This document shows positions 31,501 through 46,500 of a DNA stretch of 64,000 bases, in pieces. The notes below the pieces were generated by a model. That model did not search any database. It was not told the DNA's origin and worked only from the letters and a program-made list of their open reading frames with translations. A program made the position numbers and the translations under genes. Source of the DNA: Homarus americanus (lineage: Eukaryota; Arthropoda; Malacostraca; Decapoda; Nephropidae); assembly GCF_018991925.1 (NCBI RefSeq), contig NW_024726235.1:4062130-4126129 (forward strand), in the 5' to 3' direction. Positions within the stretch are counted from its first letter, which is position 1; every line of letters begins with the position of its first letter.

Positions 31501-34500
31501 AAGTGAGCTCACTCTATCTTGAGTTAGCAAGGAAAATATCACAGTTTTGGGCCCAGTAATATAGTTTAATATAAACGTTAATATTTATTTTCAACAAGAT
31601 ATAAGCTATGGGGTACGATCTACAGTGTCTTGTGTGTCAGGCAGAAATATGCCGACATAAGTAAGTAGAAGATTTTCTTTTCTTTATTCTTTAACTTAAA
31701 TATTTACTGTCACTAATAAAATAAAGAATAAGTACAGCTTACTATCAATACAAATAATTTGCTCTAAAATTCTGCAATACTCGGCTACATCACAGTTTTA
31801 ATAATACACTCAACACTGCACTCTTTGGTTAAAAAAAATCTATTTACTTTTAATTTTTACAAATGATATTTTCATTCATCTAAGTATAACTACATTTTTT
31901 AGCTATATTCTAAACAATATCAGAAAACCACACAGCACAGTAGACAGTTTGGGAGTGACAATTAACTAAACTTGGTTGTCACAAAAAAAGCCCATTGGAT
32001 GCACAATTGATCAACTTGACGTAGTTTGGCTCTTAAGAAGTTTCTATGCAATTTGAAGTGTGTGTACAATGCAAGGCAGGGGCCCCCACTGCACTGACAT
32101 GAGAGGTCAGTTTTAACTTTGCCATCTGTATGATGGTATTCAGTCGGCAACACTTACAAATTTCTATAAAAAACATTGGTTAATTGAAAAAATTGTGGAT
32201 CAGTCATATTTAATATTTTGTTAGGTTAGGTTATGTTAAGTTAGGTGAAGTTTAAATTCGATTAGATTAAGTTAAAGTGAGGTTAGGTTAAGTTAGGCAA
32301 TTTTCAAGGGGGCAGTTGTCCTAGAAACAAATGTTATTAAAAAATTTAAATTAAGAAATTATAAATAAAATGATAATGTTCTGATTTTACAGCATGCAGA
32401 CCTACAGACAACACCTTGATGACATCGAAGAAATAAGGATGTTTAGTCAAGTTGATGATATGAGGAAGCGACGATTTAATATAAGACGAGATCCTTTTCA
32501 GTATTATAATGAAAAGGAATTTATTCAGTGCTACAGAGCATCTAAGGACAGCACCAGGGAGCTGCTTACAAAAATCAGACATCATCTCCCGCATATTCAC
32601 AACGTCAAGACTTTGTGACAGTCTGCAGGCCGGTGGTTATCGAGGCTTTCTCCTTGGTTATAATGAATATGCGTTGCGTCCATACTTACTCACTCCAATC
32701 CATAATCCAGCTAATGAAAGGCAGAGGAAATATAACAGATCTCATATTAAAACAAGAACTACAATTGAAAGGACATTTGGAGTGTGGAAGAGGAGATTTG
32801 CTGTCTTGCAACATGTAAGAGCAAAGCTGTCTACTACCAAAAATATTATAATTGCATGTGCAGTTCAACATAATATTACTTTGATTTCTGGACTTCCACT
32901 GGACATAGAAGACATGCATTAAGAAGTAATACGGCTTTAGTTAGTTAGGTAACTACTATGTTCCATACATTACTTTAAGTGGTGAACGATTCATGTCATT
33001 AAATTTTAATAAAACATTGGTTCTATATTATTTCTTTATTAAAGCCTTTTCATTCATTCTTAAATTATGTTGCCTTAAATTGTCTAATTTTTACTTCATT
33101 GAGGTCTTTAATAAGGAAGCTTACCTCAATATGTATGATAATTCACCTGTGAGGTAATATGAAGAAAACCAAAGGAAAGAAATATAGATTTATTTTTTCT
33201 AAATGTGCAAAAATTAAGAAAATAAAAATTATTTTTTCTATACAGGACTCTGCATTTCATTAATATCACAGCTTATATTATAGATATACATAAAAAAAAT
33301 CTGAACTGCCATACTTTGTACAATATTTGCACAAAATAGAAATGCAGAGACAAATTTTCTCTTGAATTAAATTATATATGAATGCATAAAAATTAATAAA
33401 CTAAAAATCTCCTATATCCATTACTTTGCATATAACAACTTGTATTATAAATCTACCCCCCCCAAAAAAAGAACTTTAGTCTATAGCACAGTAAAAAGAA
33501 TTGCAATTATTGAAAATCACCGCATACCTGTATATCATAAAAAAAAAAAATCTTAGCTACCATACTTAAGACAGCAATTGTAAACAATGGCAAAATAAAG
33601 AAATGTAGATTTATTTCCTTTAAATAAAATTATTTTAAGGTGTAAGACATAAGAAAATAAATTTATAATCTAGATGCCATTTTACGATATATCACAGTAC
33701 CCCTGTATATAGTAAAATCATAAACATTGCATATGACTGTATGTTATTACTCAACCATCATTCATAAGTTTTAGCCATGGCATCATATGCAGTTGATGCT
33801 TTCCTTAAACATGTATCTAACAATTCAAAAGATTTATTAATTTTTTCAAGCGTCTTTTCAATCACTCTAATAACAGTTTCACTTTATCTTTCTTTGAATG
33901 TATGTGCTGATATTATGGCCTTCACTTTCAGTTCCTCCTCATGCTCTCTTTTCATTATGTACAATTTATATTTGTGGAACTCCCCTTGTCTTTTCTCACA
34001 ATGACTGGTGAGGCAGGAACAGAGGGTGAAATTAGAAGTCGTAAAACAGAAGTAGATGGTGCAGAAGACACAGTTGATAGCCCTGGTGTTGGAACAGGCA
34101 AAACAAGAGGATCATGGGAGTGAGGAAGTTCAGGTACACTTGCAGAAGTCTTCCGCATGACACGAGCACTGGGTGGTGATTTCTTCTGAAGCTAATGATA
34201 GTTTTTCTGGAGGACCACCACCCGCTCTCCTATATCTCTGGTTTTAGTTCTGAAAGAAACAGAAGAATATAAATGCTTTATACAGTACTAGGCTACAGTC
34301 ATATCTGCATTAAAATTTACTATGATATGCTGGTAAAAAGGACCCGTGCTTCTGATAAGTTTTTGGAGGTGACCCTTCAGAAACTGAGCATAGACCTGTT
34401 TGAAGCTATCTTGCCAGAATAATTTGGCTTGCTAAGTGTGTATTGCCAGGCAACTAATGGAAAGTACACTAACTCTGCAGAATAATATCTGTTTCATATA

Positions 34501-37500
34501 GATTTATATGCTGTATAGCTTGGTTCTAGGATAATTGCCCCCCAATGCCAGTGAATAACTGGCACAAAACATGGAAATAACCTAACTTTAACTTAAAATA
34601 ACCTATCCTTACCTAACTTAACCTATTTTAACCTAACCTATTTTTAACTTAACCTAACTTTATTTTAACCTAACCTAACTTTAACTCACATGACCCATCA
34701 CTTAAATACTGTAATCCTACTCAATTTAGTAACCTAATGGCAAAAATCCTTATTTTTAAATACTTAACTTAGAAATAAGCATATACTTACTCCTTTTTAT
34801 GTTGGAGCTCCTCTTGAGGTGCTTGGCTGTAAGAGGGAGTTGATCTTGGTTGCTGGCATTTAATGAGGCAGTAATGTCATCCTAGGCCTTTCTTTTGCTG
34901 TCATTTATTGTGTTACAGTACTAGTAGACCTGTCCTCGACGACTGGCCTTTGCTCGATAAGGCGCAAAAGTGCTATGTGCAGAGTTACTGACAGGGCTGC
35001 AGAACGTTCTCTCCTCTCCATGTTTGATAACACCTGCACAAACATTGTTGCCAAGTACATAGATGAAAAAATTGTCTGTAATTTGTTTAGAACAGATACT
35101 AAAGTTCAATTTGAAAAAGATGATATTTTTCAATATATTATTGTGCCGGTATAAAATAACAACTAAATATCTCTCTAAACTGTCTTTCTAATTATGTGAA
35201 ATAATGCATTTGGCAAGCGCGCGTGGGAAACGTTTGTGCTGCCATACGAAACGAAATGTTGTGTTTACACACGCTATATTCCTAGTTAAAGGCTCATGTA
35301 AGTGACTAGCAATATGGTACTGAGCGTCGGGTGGTTGCATCCCGACACACGATGCATCGTGATGATGATGGTGATCGTCATTATCGTCGTAATGACTAGG
35401 AATACGGCCCTTAATCAGATCAAATATTAAAAATGGTGTCCCCGTAGTGAAATAATGATCATTGGTGGACTTTATAATTTTGACACAAGATTCGATGATC
35501 TACACACATTGTGGTGAAAGGTTAAGCAACAAATAGAAGTAAAGAATGAGGAAAAGTACATAGCCCTTCTAGGGGCTGGCTGTAATGGTAAGTTGTGGAT
35601 ACTCTTTTCAAAAGTGACAAAGGGGTATACTTTACTTTGTTGTCAATTAAGATATACTGAGGTAGTCATTTCTGGTCCACTGGTAAATCATATAGGTGTT
35701 ATACTGTTAGGTAGTGTTTATTATATTACAATTTCTTGTTTCAGGGTTACATTATTAAGAAAGTAGAGCAGCGAAAGAAGGCAGATGGCAGCACTGAGGA
35801 CGTGCCAATTTTCCAGGAGTTTATGCCATTCCTCTTTGCCCAGCATGCACAGTCACCCAGTGACAAGTTCCCCACCTTCAACCAAGGTAAGTTATAGGCT
35901 GCTACACTTTGTTACATAGAAAATGGATTTGTACTGTGTGTGTGAAAGGAGGGGAATCGTATATTTTCTTCAACCTAACAAAATAATTTTAAAACTTATT
36001 AAACTAATACAGTGTATTTTATTTATATCATTGTTTTACTTTATGATTTTCATTTTTGGCTGCAATGCCAAATATATTACCCAATCAGTCAATCAACCTG
36101 ACAAAGTGCATGTGGCCTGTTAAAAAAAAGCAAAACACTTTTGAAATGGTTGACTGTGAACAAGTTGGATACATTTGGTGTCTTCACATGTGATCTTCAT
36201 GATGGAGTTTGCTAATGATATTATTAGTTAACTTCGATATTGTGGTCTTTTTTCTGCAGCTTGTGATGAATTTTACTCCAAGATGGAAGCCGGCAAGATT
36301 GATCATGCAGCTGTACAGAAAGAGAAGGAAGCACTCAAAAAGTTAGAAAATGTGAAGCGTGACCATGAGCGTCGCCTGCAGGAACTCAGCAACACACAGA
36401 AGACTAATGAATCGCAGGGCCATATGATAGGTTTGTATGTGTGACGTGTGTGTGTGTGTGTGTAAACAAATTTAGAATCATTCCCATCCACTTAAGAACA
36501 CTACTACAAATTGTCTATACATCTCAAACAATTTACTAAGGAATCCTGCCATATTGCTGTTACTTGGGATGTGAGTATCATAAGTGAGATAGTTTTTCGT
36601 TAATTGTATTAAGACATGGATTATGTATATGAAAATAATTCCTATATAGAGATAGAAATAACATGAAGTATGACTGAAGTATTGGCCGAGCTCTCTGACT
36701 TGTGGTAACTTCAGCCACCAGCACAAGGGACTGGAGTGGGAGACATGTGTGGGAGTGATTTATTTGAGTATAAATATCCCATAGTTTGCACATGACATAA
36801 TAATTTTAGTAATTAACTTAATACATATGAGCACAGGTTGTGATAATTTATTCGGTTGCTCAGCAGTTGCGAAACTTTTTGGCATCACTCGTATATACTG
36901 CGTCTCCATATGCCCTGGTTTATTCACTGATCAGTTTGTTTACATGCAAAAGTAGCCAAATCGAGCTATCATGTATCAATTAATTTTAAAATAGAAATTA
37001 TAAAATAAAATGTTATAAGGCAAAGTTTTAGTAGTGCTGTTACTGTGTGTGCTGTGTAAGTGTCTTGGCATGTCACCTCACCACCTGACTCCGTCACCTC
37101 ACCCTTTGCCTCATTAGCTCAGCTCGGAATTTACATTGATTTATTACTGTATTATTTTACTCTTATTATTGTATGTACAGTACATTTAAAGAAATATTTA
37201 TATTTGCACAATAATTATAAATAGACCCAGAGCAGAAAAATCCAGGGTTACCCCAAGTGGTAGGTCTTCCCACTATGCACCAACCATGTGAGGATGCTGC
37301 TAAACATGATGCAATCTTTCATAACGCCAGGATCCCTTGTCCCTAGGCCCTGAGCAGAAAGGATTGGAGTGATTATCTCGCCATTTTCTCAGATTTTCCG
37401 GTAATTGCGCATTATTTCATAATCGATATTTGCACCCAGACCCAGAAATATAGATTTGGACAGATTTTCCTCTTTTATTTTTCTTCTTGTTTTCCCTTCT

Positions 37501-40500
37501 TCTTCTTTAGGAAATGCTCCTGATTTTCATCCTTGGAATTTGTTCCCAAACCCGGAATTTAGTGAATTTTCTGGAAAATTTCCGAGCAAATTTCAATTCT
37601 GGCTATTGGAGAGTTCCGGGTTTGAGGGATTCCATCTGACAGAGATAATACTAATTGTATCAACTTGGTGCCCAGATTTTAGAATACAGTCTCTCCTTGA
37701 CTTATGACAACCCGGACATACGACGGCCATGGTCGTATAAAATATTTTTCACATTACGTATTTTCGAGTCCCTACGTTAGTGATCGCGCTGTGTAATGAC
37801 AAAATTTTCTTTTGTAATTCCCTTTAAAATGGCTGGCAAGCATAAAGTGAGAGTTTTCGTGGTGCTGAGAAGAAAAAGAGACACCCATTTAGAATTTCTA
37901 TGTACAGGTATTATTTTTGCCTTTTCGACTTACTACTAATTCGACTTACGACCTGGTCATCGGGACGGAACCCTGTCGTAAGTCGAGGAGAGACTGTAAT
38001 TGTATCACTTCAACATCGAGGTTTTAGAGACATGGCTTTTACATCAGCTGTGCTCAAACCAAACAACAACATACCTGAAACTCTTGTCTTCCAGAGCTTA
38101 ACAAGGATTTGGTAGATGCAACAATTCTGGTGGTCCGGAGTGCTGTAGCCAATCAGATTGACTGGCGACAAATTAAAGAGCTATTGGCAGAGGCTCAGGG
38201 CCGGGGAGACCCAGTTGCCCAAGCCATCAAGCAACTCAAGCTGGAAAGTAACACAATTACCCTCTCTCTCAGGTAAGGTTGAGGGCATCTTTTGGGCTCA
38301 GATATGTCACTCACTTTCTCTTTCTGTTATGTACTCTTGTAGCCTTAGTTATGATCACTATATAACTGAGCTACAGTATATCTGTGGTCATTGGATTTAC
38401 TAATATACTGCAACATTGCTCCATTAGTATTTAGACTTGCTTGGTCAGATGCAGTCATGGAGAAAAATTCTGGCAACCCTTCATCCCAGCCATGAACCCT
38501 GAGACTCATGAACCTGTAAATCCAAGACATCACACATTGTTGAGCCCATAAATGGTGCACTGTGTTATATCTCGGATTCACAGGATTCATGGGTTGGATG
38601 GAGGACTGGCGGGACTTTTTTCAGTGACTGTACACCCACACAACCCCATAGTTTATTGGATGTATTCCTTGTTTTAGTAACCCCTATGACTGTGACGAAG
38701 ATGATCTTTTTCTGGACTCTGATGAAGAACGTGAGGAAGGCAACGACTCCACAAATATGCGGCCAATAACGGTGGATATAGACCTAGAGCTCTCCGCTAT
38801 GGCCAACGCTCGCAAGTCAGTTCTTGTTTATTTAACTATATTTCTAACTGCATTTATGTCTGGTGCATTAAATTTTATTTTTGAATTCTTAATATCACAT
38901 TGCTGTTTAAAATTGAAGCATTGTGGTGTATGTTTAATAATTGTTTTTCAGTGTTAAGGCCTGTGTTTTAAATACTAATGAATGGCATATGGAGTGATGT
39001 GATGTAAAGTATACAGTGTAATGGTTATGTGACCTTCGACATATAGAAACATTATTATACTGTAAAGGTGGTACAGTTCATTACCTTAGTATATCCCATG
39101 TGTTATGAATACAGTTATATAGGTACTGCAGTTTACCTGAATTTCAAACTTTATTCTATTTCCTAACAGATTTTAAAGTCTTGAAATATGTTTTGTCAGG
39201 TATTTTGACCAGAAGCGTCAAGCAGCCAAAAAGGAACAGAAAACCATTGATGCCTCAGCCAAGGTGCTTCAGTTGACCACCAGGAAAACTAACCTGGCGC
39301 TGAAGGAGGTGGCCGCCAGCTCTAGCATCAACAAGGCGAGAAAGGTCATCTGGTTTGAGAAATTTCACTGGTTCATCTCCTCTGAAAATTTCTTAGGTGA
39401 GGGGAATGATAATAACTTATGTTGTTTGTAATTATGATGGAGGAAGTTGTGCTGTGAGAGCTATTATTCGTATACGTACGTGGAGTTGTAAGAAAATTAT
39501 GAATAACCACAGATTAAAAAGAAGATAATAGAATAGGGGAGTGTCTTTTTTTTATTGACTGTCAGATTAAGTATGTTTATGTGGGTGAGGAGTAATAAGG
39601 CAATACATCATGTCAGTCTATAAGATGACTGGCCACTGGTGAGATTATTATTACTTTCCTGGAAGCAGTTGAGGATAAATTACACACACACACACATATG
39701 TATGCTTGAAACCACAAGCAGACATAAACTCTTCCATTCTTCAATGAAATCCTTAGTTTTAACTCCATGTAGGTCACCCCCATTAGGGTGTCAGAAGCTG
39801 AATTTTACCATGAGTTCATTATTAAAAAAGAAGATGGGGGAGAGGAAGTAAAACTAAAAGTGATCAGAAATTACTGTGATTGAGAAATGATGAAAACTTT
39901 GTTGATTAATGAAGAATATGCGAGTATTTGCTGATCTTTTTCATGTTGATGTATATCACTCTTAGACATGCTTTGTGAGGCCGTGAATGAGAAAATTTTA
40001 CCAATATTCCTTCAGTCTCACTGTGAGAGGAATGATTTAATATTCTTGCAAATAATTAATTGTAAAACTCTCTAATGCTTATTAAGATGTGTAAGACCTC
40101 TTGTCTTTATTGCAGTCATTGCAGGACGAGACAGTCAGATGAACGAGATGATTGTGAAGCGTCACTTGCGTCCTCGTGATGTGTATGTCCACGCCGACAT
40201 GCACGGTGCCCCGAGTGTGATCATCAAGAACCCCAGTAGCAAGGAACCACCTCCCAAGACGCTCCATGAAGCAGGGATCATGGCTCTCTGTTACAGGTAA
40301 ACTTTAGATTTATACAATGTATTTAAGTGAAAGGCAATGGTAGGAGGTTTTTTATTTTTTATTTTTTATTTCTTTTTACTGTACAGGGATTAGCCCACCC
40401 GGGCACAGGTCACTGATCCACATCTGGGCCTGGGGGCAAAAATTTAATAATAATACAGTACGGTAATACTACTACTAGTTGTTCTACTACTACTACTAAT

Positions 40501-43500
40501 AATAATTCATAGTAAATAAAATTTATAATAAAAAATACACTATTAAAAATAACATAATAAATTAATAAAGATAACAATAATTATAATAAAAACACTGTAA
40601 TAATAATAATAATACAAAAATAAAGAACCACAAAGAAATAAAAAAAAAAGATCAAAAGTGAGAAACAATACAGTAGAGTAAACCCTCGAAGAACCTGACC
40701 CGGGAAATCCGGATTTCAGAAGATCCGGACCAAAAATTTTGGGATTCTGGGCTAAGAAGCCATTCTAGAAGTTACCCTAAGAAGCATCCCCAAACCAGAG
40801 CAAAGAAGATTTCAGGCCGGTGGGTGCTGCTTGACCCGTCAGTTGCTTGGACTCGGGTGCTTGAGGAAGTGGGAAACAGAAACAGAGTTGACAATTGTTG
40901 TTTGTGGGAATATTATTTCATTCACTCCAATAATGATACAATGTTTCATATGTTATCATCGGTAAATGCATGGTTTACGATGGTCAAGTGGATACAGCGT
41001 TTGCCTCTTGTGCCAGGAGTCTGTGGTTTGATCCCTGGGTACTCCCAGTTCACTAAAGATTACAATTTGGGGAAATGAATGGTCATGCTGCCTCCTTGTG
41101 TACTGAAGGCTTAGTATACAGTGTGCTGTATCCATACAGTCCTTAATAGGCAGTCATGTCTATGGAACCCACTTTCTTTATCTTTTCAGTGGTAGGTGCT
41201 ATATGTTAGAACAATGTGTAGATGCTATGCAGAGCTGTGATAAAGAATAAACTACAGTTATTTACTCTCTCCTCAGCCGAGCGTGGGAGGAAAAAGTGAT
41301 AACATCAGCGTGGTGGGTATGGGGGGAGCAGGTGAGCAAGACAGCACCAACAGGAGAATACCTCACTACTGGTGCTTTTATGATCCGAGGTAAAAAGAAT
41401 TTCCTGCCACCGTCTCACCTCATCTACGGGTTTGGCTTCCTCTTTAGGCTGGAAGACGAGTCTATTTCTAGGTAAATATTTATCTGTGGAGTGAGTACTA
41501 CCATTGTTACCTAGAGAGACATGTGAAGTGACAAAAGTGTAATAGTGTTTTCATTGATTTTGATATTGAAACAGTTTATTTAGTCAGAAAAATACAGATA
41601 CATTTTTAGCAATATTAATTTGTTCTTCATGTCTTGGTCACTTGAGTAGTCTTCCCCAACCTTATCACTCTTACAGAGTTTGTGCACTGTGTTTGTTGTG
41701 GACTTGAAGTACCAGAGTGTTGAAGAGTTGAGAATGCTAATTACTCTGTTTTTAGATTTTTAGCTTGAGATAGTTCATATGGTCTTTTATTTCTACACTG
41801 GTAATATAACAGTAATGGGTAAGTAGGAGTGTGGACAGTATTCTAATATTAACAATTATGAAAACAATGCTTCTGCACATTAAGAACTCTGTTGGTTTGT
41901 AGACATGCTGGAGAGAGAAAGATACGTTCTGTGGAGGAAGACGTGAGTAGCATCTCCCTAACAGAAACCACAGATGACCACAGCGACCTTCCTCTGGTTG
42001 AAGAAGAAAACGATAAACAGCTGGAGAAGGAGGAGCAAGAAACAGAGGATGCATCTCTAGTAGACAAGAACCAAGGTAGGATGACCACAGTGAGACAGTA
42101 TGTACAATTGCGAGCAAAAGTCCTGTCGCCTCTTCTGTTGCTTCACAAACCCCGTGATTCAGACTTGTGAATCCGAAGCAGTGGTAACTGATGCATTATT
42201 ATGTCCATAAATGCTTTGGATTCTTGAGTCTGAATTGCAGGGTTCGTGGAGCAGCAGAAGTGGCGACAGGATTTTGTTCACGGCTGTACTCTATTTATCC
42301 TTGAGAGTCGTTGGGTTGTATTCTTCATAATTTCCTCAGTGATTCAATTTCTATGATTAGACAAAGCCTTTCACCTTTTCCTTAGTGATTAGCAAAACCT
42401 TTCACCTTTTCCTCTGTGATTAGGCAAAATCTTTAACCTTAGTGATTCAGTTTTAGTGATTCGACAAATCTTTTCACCTTTAGAAGTATTGGGGGATATT
42501 AGTTTTTTAGTTTAACAAATTTATTGACAAAGCTTGTAGTACAGTTTGCCTATTCTGAGTAATTCAGTCAGGTCTTGACACTGAGGGTGGTATCACTTCT
42601 CACTGCCACACAGGACAGAGGTTCATACACAAAGAAATACATCATATTCATTAACAGCTATAAATATATAGAGGTAGATTCTACTTGTCTGAAACTTAAT
42701 GTAGTACCCTAGGATAATTATTAATTACCCTTGTTAACAGTATTGCAACCAACCAAATGTTGTAATGGTAACATAGTATTCCTTGATTTTACTGCAGAGG
42801 TAAAATCAGAATTGGTAAAGGAAGATTCTGCTGATGAAGAATGTAGTGAAGAAGAGACGGATAAAGATGGAACAGTGGAATTTCCCGATACAGTTGTGGA
42901 CATAAAGCATATTGGTGGAGATCAGTGAGTGTTGTACTGCACTTGTTGTAGTAGTGGTAGTAAAAATAATAGTAGCAGTAATAATAATTGTAGCATGACT
43001 AGTAGTAGTAACAATAATAGTATCACAGTAGTATACAGTAGTAATAATAATAGTGGTGATAATAGTAGCATAGTTTTGTCCTCCACGGCTTTTTACAAAT
43101 TTTTAAAACAATCAAAATAAACAGATGAAGATGAATTTGATTTAAACCAGATGTGATATTTTGATGTATGATAAAAAGTTTTCAGATGAAGCTTAATGAT
43201 AGCAATTTTTGTTATTACTGTCCAAAATTTTGGCCCCTTGAATGTGCTGAGGTAGGAGAGTTTGTCATGGTTAGTTTTAAGTTTTGTCTATCCAAAAAAA
43301 TGGGATAGCATTATGCATTTAGGTGGGGTAGATGGCATGTAAGAGTGAATAATGCTGAATGATTATAATACTCCTAGATGTCATGAGGATTAGGAACCTC
43401 TGCTTATTTCACCTGATGATTAAGAATCCTAACCTTACCTCACCTCACCTAACTTAACTTAACTTAACCTAACCTAAGCTAATCTGACCTAATGTGACCT

Positions 43501-46500
43501 GATCTGACCTAACCTTACTTAATCTTCCCTGTTAGAGTCAGGTGTTTAATCATTAGGTGAAATACGTGAAAATTCTTATTTTTCATGAGATCCTAATTAC
43601 TGTAGCTCTAAGCACTGTGAATTGTTCCGGTTTCCTCAGGTTTTCTATCCGTGCACGAACTGTCTCCACGACATCACAGCTGTCTGCACAGTCTGGTGAA
43701 ACAAGAGAAGATGAAGACAGTACAGTGGTATACCTGGGAGATGACCAGCCAGTGACTATCAACAGGAGGAGGAATGATTCTATTAATAAGTATAATAAAG
43801 GTGTGCTAATTAACCCACTAATATTAGCTGGTGTATAAAATTCATTGTGAGTGCACACTGTCATGTCTTCTTAACCAAATCCATCACAGTATAAAAGAGA
43901 ATGAAAGACATTTCTAATACTAATATATTTAAAGTCCAAGAAACAAGGCTGCATTTGTTAGAGGTGCCAATTCATGCCAGGCAGAATACCTGTACTCTTC
44001 TGAATTTTGGCTTGTGACTTTAATTAAAAAACACAATAGTTGTAAGTATTGAAATGATAAATTTGTTTATCTGGTTTGGACACTCTCTCTCTTTTCTTGA
44101 AATGCATTGCCAGTAAACTTAGATACAGTACTTACACAACCACTGCCAACACACTTGGATAGAGACAGATGATGCTGACCACACTACTTACACAACCACT
44201 GCCAACACACTTGGATAGAGACAGATGATGCTGACCATACTACTTACAGAACCACTGCCAACACACTTAGATAGAGACAGATGATGCTGACCACACTACT
44301 TACACCACTGCCAACACACTTAGATAGAGACAGATGATGCTGACCACACTACTTACACCACTGCCAACACACTTAGATAGAGACAGATGATGCTGACCAC
44401 ACTACTTACACAACCACTGCCAACACACTTAGATAGAGACAGATGATGCTGACCACACTACTTACACCACTGCCAACACACTTAGATAGAGACAGATGAT
44501 GCTGACCACACTACTTACACACCACTGCCAACACACTTAGATAGAGACAGATGATGCTGACCACACTACACACCACTGCCAACACACTTAGATAGAGACA
44601 GATGATGCTGACCACACTACTTACACAACCACTGCCAACACACTTGATAGAGACAGATGATGCTGACCACACTACTTACACAACCACTGCCAACACACTT
44701 AGATAGAGACAGATGATGCTGACCACACTACTTACACAACCACTGCCAACACACTTAGATAGAGACAGATGATGCTGACCACACTACTTACACAACCACT
44801 GCCAACACACTTGGATAGAGACAGATGATGCTGACCACACTACTTACACAACCACTGCCAACACACTTGGATAGAGACAGATGATGCTGACCACACTACT
44901 TACACCACTGCCAACACACTTAGATAGAGACAGATGATGCTGACCACACTACTTACACAACCACTGCCAACACACTTGGATAGAGACAGATGATGCTGAC
45001 CACACTACTTACACAACCACTGCCAACACACTTGGATAGAGACAGATGATGCTGACCACACTACTTACACAACCACTGCCAACACACTTGGATAGAGACA
45101 GATGATGCTGACCACACTACTTACACAACCACTGCCAACACACTTGGATAGAGACAGATGATGCTGACCACACTACTTACACAACCACTGCCAACACACT
45201 TAGATAGAGACAGATGATGCTGACCACACTACTTACACAACCACTGCCAACACACTTGGATAGAGACAGATGATGCTGACCATACTACTTACACCACTGC
45301 CAACACACTTAGATAGAGACAGATGATGCTGACCACACTACTTACACAACCACTGCCAACACACTTAGATAGAGACAGATGATGCTGACCACACTACTTA
45401 CACAACCACTGCCAACACACTTGGATAGAGACAGATGATGCTGACCACACTACTTACACCACTGCCAACACACTTGGATAGAGACAGATGGTGTTTCTTT
45501 GAGTGATTATAGAAGAAGTACTAGCTAGAGTATCATGTAAAGGACAGAAATGTTTAGTGACTCAGAAATTGATTGAAATAAGTCCCTAACCCTATCAAAT
45601 AACAATCAACACCTGTAGTTTATTAGATGGAGGTTTCTCTGTATAAATGTTTCTTTGGTTGTAAAGTACTGTATAGTTATTTCTATAATTTTATTGTGAC
45701 AGGCAAGAAGGGAGACAAAAAAACAAACCCCAAAGCTGGAAGTCAACAAATGGATCAGCAAAGTACGCAGGAGCAGAAGTGTCAACAAGGTACGGAACAC
45801 AAGGATGGGCCCCCCAAGCGAGGTCAGAAAAACAAGATGAAGAAGATGAAAAAATACCGCGACCAGGATGAAGAAGAACGAGAGATCAGAATGCAGTTAT
45901 TGCAGGTGAGGAGTATGGAAGCCGAGCGTTAATCTTCTTGTTTCTGAAGCATAACTTTAATGGGGGAACTCACACCGTCACATATACAGCATGCCCTGAC
46001 AATTCGTGGACCTCGATTATTCGCAGATGACACCCTGGATGTACCCAAGAATGTCTAAGGGTAGTTTTAAAGTTGCTGGCATTTTCGCGGCTGGGACAGG
46101 GAGCCATTCGTTCTAGACACAGTAATTTCTTTTACCTGTATTGTAACAAACACAAAACACATACAAATAAATAATAATGTGAAAATCCTCTCACAAATAA
46201 TCAGAAACAAGACAACAAAATGTGAGTTTACCCTCAAGTTAACTCCACGCTTTGTTATATATACAATACAGGTAGAAGAAATAATTGTCCTCGGGGCAAA
46301 CACATGAGTAAAAAATGCACCCGTCCCCCTGGTCAGCAAATGTTATTCGCTTATTTGGCTATTCGCTGCCATTTTGAGAACCTAACCCCTGCGAATTTTA
46401 AGGGCGTGCTGTACCTTCCATAGGTATTGGAGGGTACTGCCACCAGTTTGAGGATCACAAGGTTGGAGTGTGATCTGTGGCAGTCTGGTAAGATGAGAAA

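Larger units (their letters stand above)
30966..35410 (+). mobile_element. PIF/Harbinger DNA transposon in NEMF intron 5
   Basis: The ends are GGGCCGGATTGATAGTCATT (left) and, read inversely, GGGCCGTATTCCTAGTCATT (right), about 20 of 24 bases alike. Each end is flanked by TTA (30963-30965 and 35411-35413), the 3-bp duplication typical of PIF/Harbinger. The 4445-bp element holds a broken transposase on the + strand and a broken Myb/SANT-like protein on the - strand, the usual two-gene arrangement of the superfamily. It is dead as a coding unit. Confidence 0.93.
27823..36430 (+). other. NEMF: NEMF NFACT-N domain and first coiled coil (exons 1-7)
   Basis: Exons 1-5 carry the fibronectin-binding-A-like N-terminal domain: [34 protein letters not shown], the QLGVDRIID segment with D98-R99, and [20 protein letters not shown]. 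Exon 6 continues with [12 protein letters not shown], and exon 7 is the helical [19 protein letters not shown] segment that starts the coiled-coil arm contacting Listerin in the known structures. The 5.4 kb intron between exons 5 and 6 hosts the Harbinger element. Confidence 0.9.
38095..41471 (+). other. NEMF: NEMF second coiled coil and NFACT-R domain (exons 8-12)
   Basis: Exon 8 ([20 protein letters not shown]) and exon 10 ([20 protein letters not shown]) lead into the NFACT-R/DUF814 RNA-binding domain in exons 11-12: [57 protein letters not shown] and [20 protein letters not shown]. These are the most conserved blocks of the family. Confidence 0.92.

Noticed and set aside
40972..41060. Possible tRNA gene
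   Set aside because: Boxes A and B are well spaced, but the acceptor stem does not pair, so a SINE is the better call.
42925..43120. Open frame of Ser/Asn repeats after NEMF exon 14
   Set aside because: It is an AGT/AAT trinucleotide repeat in the intron, after a good donor at 42925.
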